Shown: positions 61,991 through 64,000 of the stretch, piece by piece
How positions within the stretch are numbered: the stretch's first letter is position 1
Layout: each line of letters begins with the position of its first letter
Assembly: GCA_044507625.1 (NCBI GenBank)
Contig: JBIQJE010000008.1
Span: forward strand, 62,001 to 126,000
Source of the DNA: Hyphomicrobium_A sp044507625
GTDB taxonomy: Bacteria; Pseudomonadota; Alphaproteobacteria; Rhizobiales; Hyphomicrobiaceae
DNA: 64,000 bases
Reading direction: 5' to 3'
The notes under the pieces: generated by a model
Databases searched by the model: none
The model's input: the letters and a program-made list of their open reading frames with translations, nothing else
What the model was told of the DNA's origin: nothing
Program-made: the position numbers and the translations under genes

Positions 61991-63242
61991 GCTGGTCTTC
62001 CCATGCCTGCAGCGCCTCCCGCTTTTCGCGGTCGTAGGCATAGCGGTTATAGACAGCATCCGTGATGCCGCGGCTCATCGGTGAATGGTTGAGCACAAGC
62101 GAACGGACGTGAACCGGCAGGCCCAGCCGCGCCATCTCCGTGCCGACGGTGCGTCTGAGATCATGCGGCGACACGGTCGGTATTTTCAGCTCCGCGATCA
62201 GGCGCGCCATGGCGCGTGTCACGGCCTCGGCGGATATGGGACGTCCCACGGGATCGTCGCTCGAGGGAAAGACGAAGGGGCTTGCCTCCGGACCTGCAGC
62301 GATCGCCTTGCGAAACTCCGCCGCCGCCATCGGACAAAGAGGCAGCCGGTGCAGCAGGCCGTTCTTGGTCCGGCTGCCGGGGATGGTCCAGACCGGCTCC
62401 TTGCCGTCCAGTTCGAGTTCGGATTTCTGCGCTTCGACCACTTCACGGCGCCGCTGCCCGGTGAGGAGGAGAAGCCGGAGGATGGATCGTGTTGCCGGTG
62501 AGAGCATGCGGCCCTTTTCGGCGCGGGCCATGTGTTCGCCGGTCATGCGCTCCATGGCCGCCAGCGCCCGCCAGAATTTCGGGATGTCGCTTTCAGACAG
62601 GACGCGCTCGCGCGGGCGCTTGATGCCGACCTTCCGGAGGCGTGCTGCGGGATTGACCTCGATGACGCCCTCATCGACAGCCCAGTTGAGCACGCGGTTG
62701 ATAAGTTCAACGACACTGTTGGAGGTGAGGGGCGAGGCCTCCTTCGCAACCTTGTCGCGGAAGCGCCCGATCTCGATGCGCTTCAGCTGCGCGATGCGGT
62801 TTGTGGCGAAGCGCGGCTCGATATGGCAGCGATAGATGATCCGGTCGGTCTCAGCCCGCGCCAGTGCGGGCTCCGCGTGACGCGCGTACCAGTCCTCGAA
62901 CAGATCGCCGAAGGTCACGCCCTCGAGTCTGGCGGCTTCTGTCTTCTCATTGCGCTCGGCCTGCGGATCGAGCCGCTCGGGACCGTAGACCTTGCCCATG
63001 ACCTGCCTGGCGCGGCCCGTCGCGGCGGCAAGGCCATGCTGTGTGAGATCGCCGATTCTGAAGTAGCGGAAATGCCGGGTCCCGCGTCCGCCGGGTTGAT
63101 AGCGCACATACCAGACGCGTTTGCCTTTGGGACTGACATCGAGCCAGAGGCCATCGACGCCCTCGATGCGGTAACGCGTGCGCTTCCCGCCGATGGCAGG
63201 GGCGGCGGCGATCACGCGATGATTTGCTTTCAGTTTTGGCAT
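61941..63242 (-). CDS. Tyrosine site-specific integrase
   Basis: A 433-residue phage-type integrase. The N-terminal DUF4102-like arm-binding domain (RYRIEGVDGLWLDVSPKGKR) is followed by a SAM-like core-binding domain and the catalytic domain: Arg264 in TGQRRREVVE, His360 and Arg363 in HDLRRT, His386 in LNHSP, and Tyr398 (or 401) in VYNRYAYDRE. It should recombine attP with the tRNA-Ala gene. It lies 220 bases from attR, on the opposite side from the tRNA gene. ATG at 63242 is used; a GTG three codons upstream is possible. Confidence 0.94.
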   Translation of the reverse strand: MPKLKANHRVIAAAPAIGGKRTRYRIEGVDGLWLDVSPKGKRVWYVRYQPGGRGTRHFRYFRIGDLTQHGLAAATGRARQVMGKVYGPERLDPQAERNEKTEAARLEGVTFGDLFEDWYARHAEPALARAETDRIIYRCHIEPRFATNRIAQLKRIEIGRFRDKVAKEASPLTSNSVVELINRVLNWAVDEGVIEVNPAARLRKVGIKRPRERVLSESDIPKFWRALAAMERMTGEHMARAEKGRMLSPATRSILRLLLLTGQRRREVVEAQKSELELDGKEPVWTIPGSRTKNGLLHRLPLCPMAAAEFRKAIAAGPEASPFVFPSSDDPVGRPISAEAVTRAMARLIAELKIPTVSPHDLRRTVGTEMARLGLPVHVRSLVLNHSPMSRGITDAVYNRYAYDREKREALQAWEDQLRRLVRRPQTAESAAT

Positions 63243-63301
63243 CGCCGTCACGAAAGAAGGTCAGGGGTCGAATCCCCGTCCCGCGGGCATATCTGAAACC
63301 C

Positions 63302-63321
63302 GTCACACACCGTCACACACC
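63302..63321. repeat. Tandem GTCACACACC near attR
   Basis: Two adjacent copies of the ten-base word also found near attL (12604-12690). They lie between the integrase start and attR. Confidence 0.6.
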
Positions 63322-63462
63322 AAGTAAGAGCGTCAAGCGCGGCGATAAGATGGCAGGAGACAATGAAGCATCAGAATTGGCGCTGCTGGATCAACATGTT
63401 ATATGAAACAACCCATCGCGTGACGGCACATGAAGGAAACTGTGTAAGTCAATCCGGATACG

Positions 63463-63509
63463 ATCGCACTGCAGAGGTCAGGGGTTCGATTCCCCTCGGC
63501 TCCACCAAC
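63463..63509. other. attR, right attachment repeat (partial tRNA-Ala)
   Basis: A 47-bp perfect copy of 12512-12558. It begins in the anticodon loop and lacks the 5' half of the tRNA, so it is not a working gene. Confidence 0.93.
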
Positions 63510-63807
63510 ACCAACTTGCGCACGGCCTCCGCACGGCCCTGCGCGCGGCAGTTCCGGCTCGACGATTTCCCGCCCGCCGCCACGATTGTTCCTCTGATCA
63601 TCGATCATGACACGCGGCCGCCGTCTCGGATTCCCCGGCGGGGCCAAAATCCTCCAGATCGAGCTGCGCGGACCACTAGGGTGCAGCCCTGGCACTCATG
63701 ACCCGTGCTTTTGTTTGCACAGTGACACCGATTTGCCCCGCCCGGCTGTGTACTGGCGCAAGAAAGCCGATAAAATGCCGCCGGGACATGCAGGTGCGGA
63801 GGCGCAG

Positions 63808-64000
63808 ATGGCAACCAACATCGATGCGGTGATCGCAGCGCTGCGAGTCGTGCTCGACGCGGCGGAAGACAGCGAAGAACCGTTCGTGAAGGTCGAGGCG
63901 GCCAACCGGTGGGTCACGCACCTGCCAGGCGCATGGACCGGCCGCTGGCGCAAACTTTTCCTCAAAGGCGATTCGGCCGGCGACGCCCGTCGTGACGAGT
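63808..64000 (+). CDS. Chromosomal small protein, cut by the right edge
   Basis: An open frame starting MATNIDAVIAALRVVLDAAE and continuing through the last base, 64 residues visible. GGAGG lies 5 bases before the ATG at 63808; an ATG at 63775 in frame has no such site. Residues PFVKVEAANRWVTHLPGAWT do not match a family I know. It lies outside the element, on the resumed chromosome. The 298 bases between attR and this gene show nothing else. Confidence 0.5.
   Translation, partial: MATNIDAVIAALRVVLDAAEDSEEPFVKVEAANRWVTHLPGAWTGRWRKLFLKGDSAGDARRDE

Larger units (their letters stand above)
12512..63509. mobile_element. Integrative mobilisable element with plasmid replicon, about 51 kb, in tRNA-Ala
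   Basis: The limits are set by a perfect 47-bp direct repeat at 12512-12558 and 63463-63509, the 3' part of tRNA-Ala. Inside lie an integrase next to the right repeat, relaxase and coupling protein, a Rep_3 replicon with iterons, ParA with partner, ArdC, several defence systems, two toxin-antitoxin pairs and a diversity-generating retroelement. No type IV secretion channel genes (VirB4, VirB6, VirB8-10 types) are present, so transfer would need a helper. Whether it excises or replicates on its own is inferred, not shown. Confidence 0.9.

Noticed and set aside
12512..63509. Self-transmissible ICE
   Set aside because: Only a relaxase, MobC and coupling protein are found; no VirB4, VirB6, VirB8-10 or pilin-type channel genes.
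1..64000. CRISPR array
   Set aside because: No run of equal-length repeats with spacers was seen; the repeated sequences are iterons, leaders, att sites and DGR repeats.

Overview
The window is high-GC alphaproteobacterial DNA, most like Hyphomicrobiales from its gene content and from the GTTC/GAAC-type SOS box. It has two parts. Positions 1-12480 and 63510-64000 are chromosome. Positions 12512-63509 are one integrated mobile element of about 51 kb, inserted in the 3' half of a tRNA-Ala(CGC) gene and bounded by 47-bp direct repeats (attL 12512-12558, attR 63463-63509). A tyrosine integrase lies just inside attR.

Left chromosomal part: the end of a small conserved gene; a cyanide-insensitive-type bd oxidase (cydB, cydA); a Ser/Thr kinase fused to WD40 repeats, divergent from two FHA proteins and a PP2C phosphatase, which together form a phosphosignalling module; a lower-GC HEPN-like gene; comM (yifB); folD with its terminator; DUF167; yggT; and tRNA-Ala.

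The element is a mosaic. (1) Mobilisation (13.6-18.7 kb): relaxase, MobC, an oriT-like region and a VirD4/TraG-type coupling protein without its own membrane helices. No mating-pair genes are present, so it looks mobilisable rather than self-transmissible. (2) Anti-restriction and defence (19.6-33.0 kb): ArdC; a catalytically dead long-B Argonaute coupled by TAATG to a PD-(D/E)XK effector; a ParB-like protein; and a type III restriction-modification operon with a third DUF262-HNH gene. (3) An SOS-controlled umuDC pair (33.9-35.7 kb). (4) A second defence-like cluster (37.3-42.4 kb): an AIPR-family protein, a MerR-like regulator, a small protein, and a SAMHD1-like HD protein that seems to carry a C-terminal PD-(D/E)XK domain. 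(5) Toxin-antitoxin modules ccdAB and parDE-DUF5710 (42.5-44.0 kb). (6) A complete diversity-generating retroelement (44.5-51.2 kb): reverse transcriptase, template repeat (TR), Avd, and a 1287-residue surface-type protein whose C-terminus holds the variable repeat (VR). TR and VR differ at 16 positions, all at adenines of the TR coding strand. (7) A plasmid-like block (51.7-58.0 kb): ParA with a ribbon-helix-helix partner, a Fic protein, a Rep_3 initiator flanked by iterons, and an AlpA-type regulator. (8) Cargo (58.2-62.0 kb): DUF4010 membrane protein, Rnk-like protein and an HWE histidine kinase, followed by the integrase.

The picture is of an integrative element with a plasmid replicon and partition system that moves with helper conjugation functions. 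It carries stacked defence systems plus a retroelement that diversifies a surface protein. The least explained parts are the HD/PD-(D/E)XK operon, the DUF262-HNH gene in the restriction operon, and the retroelement target operon.
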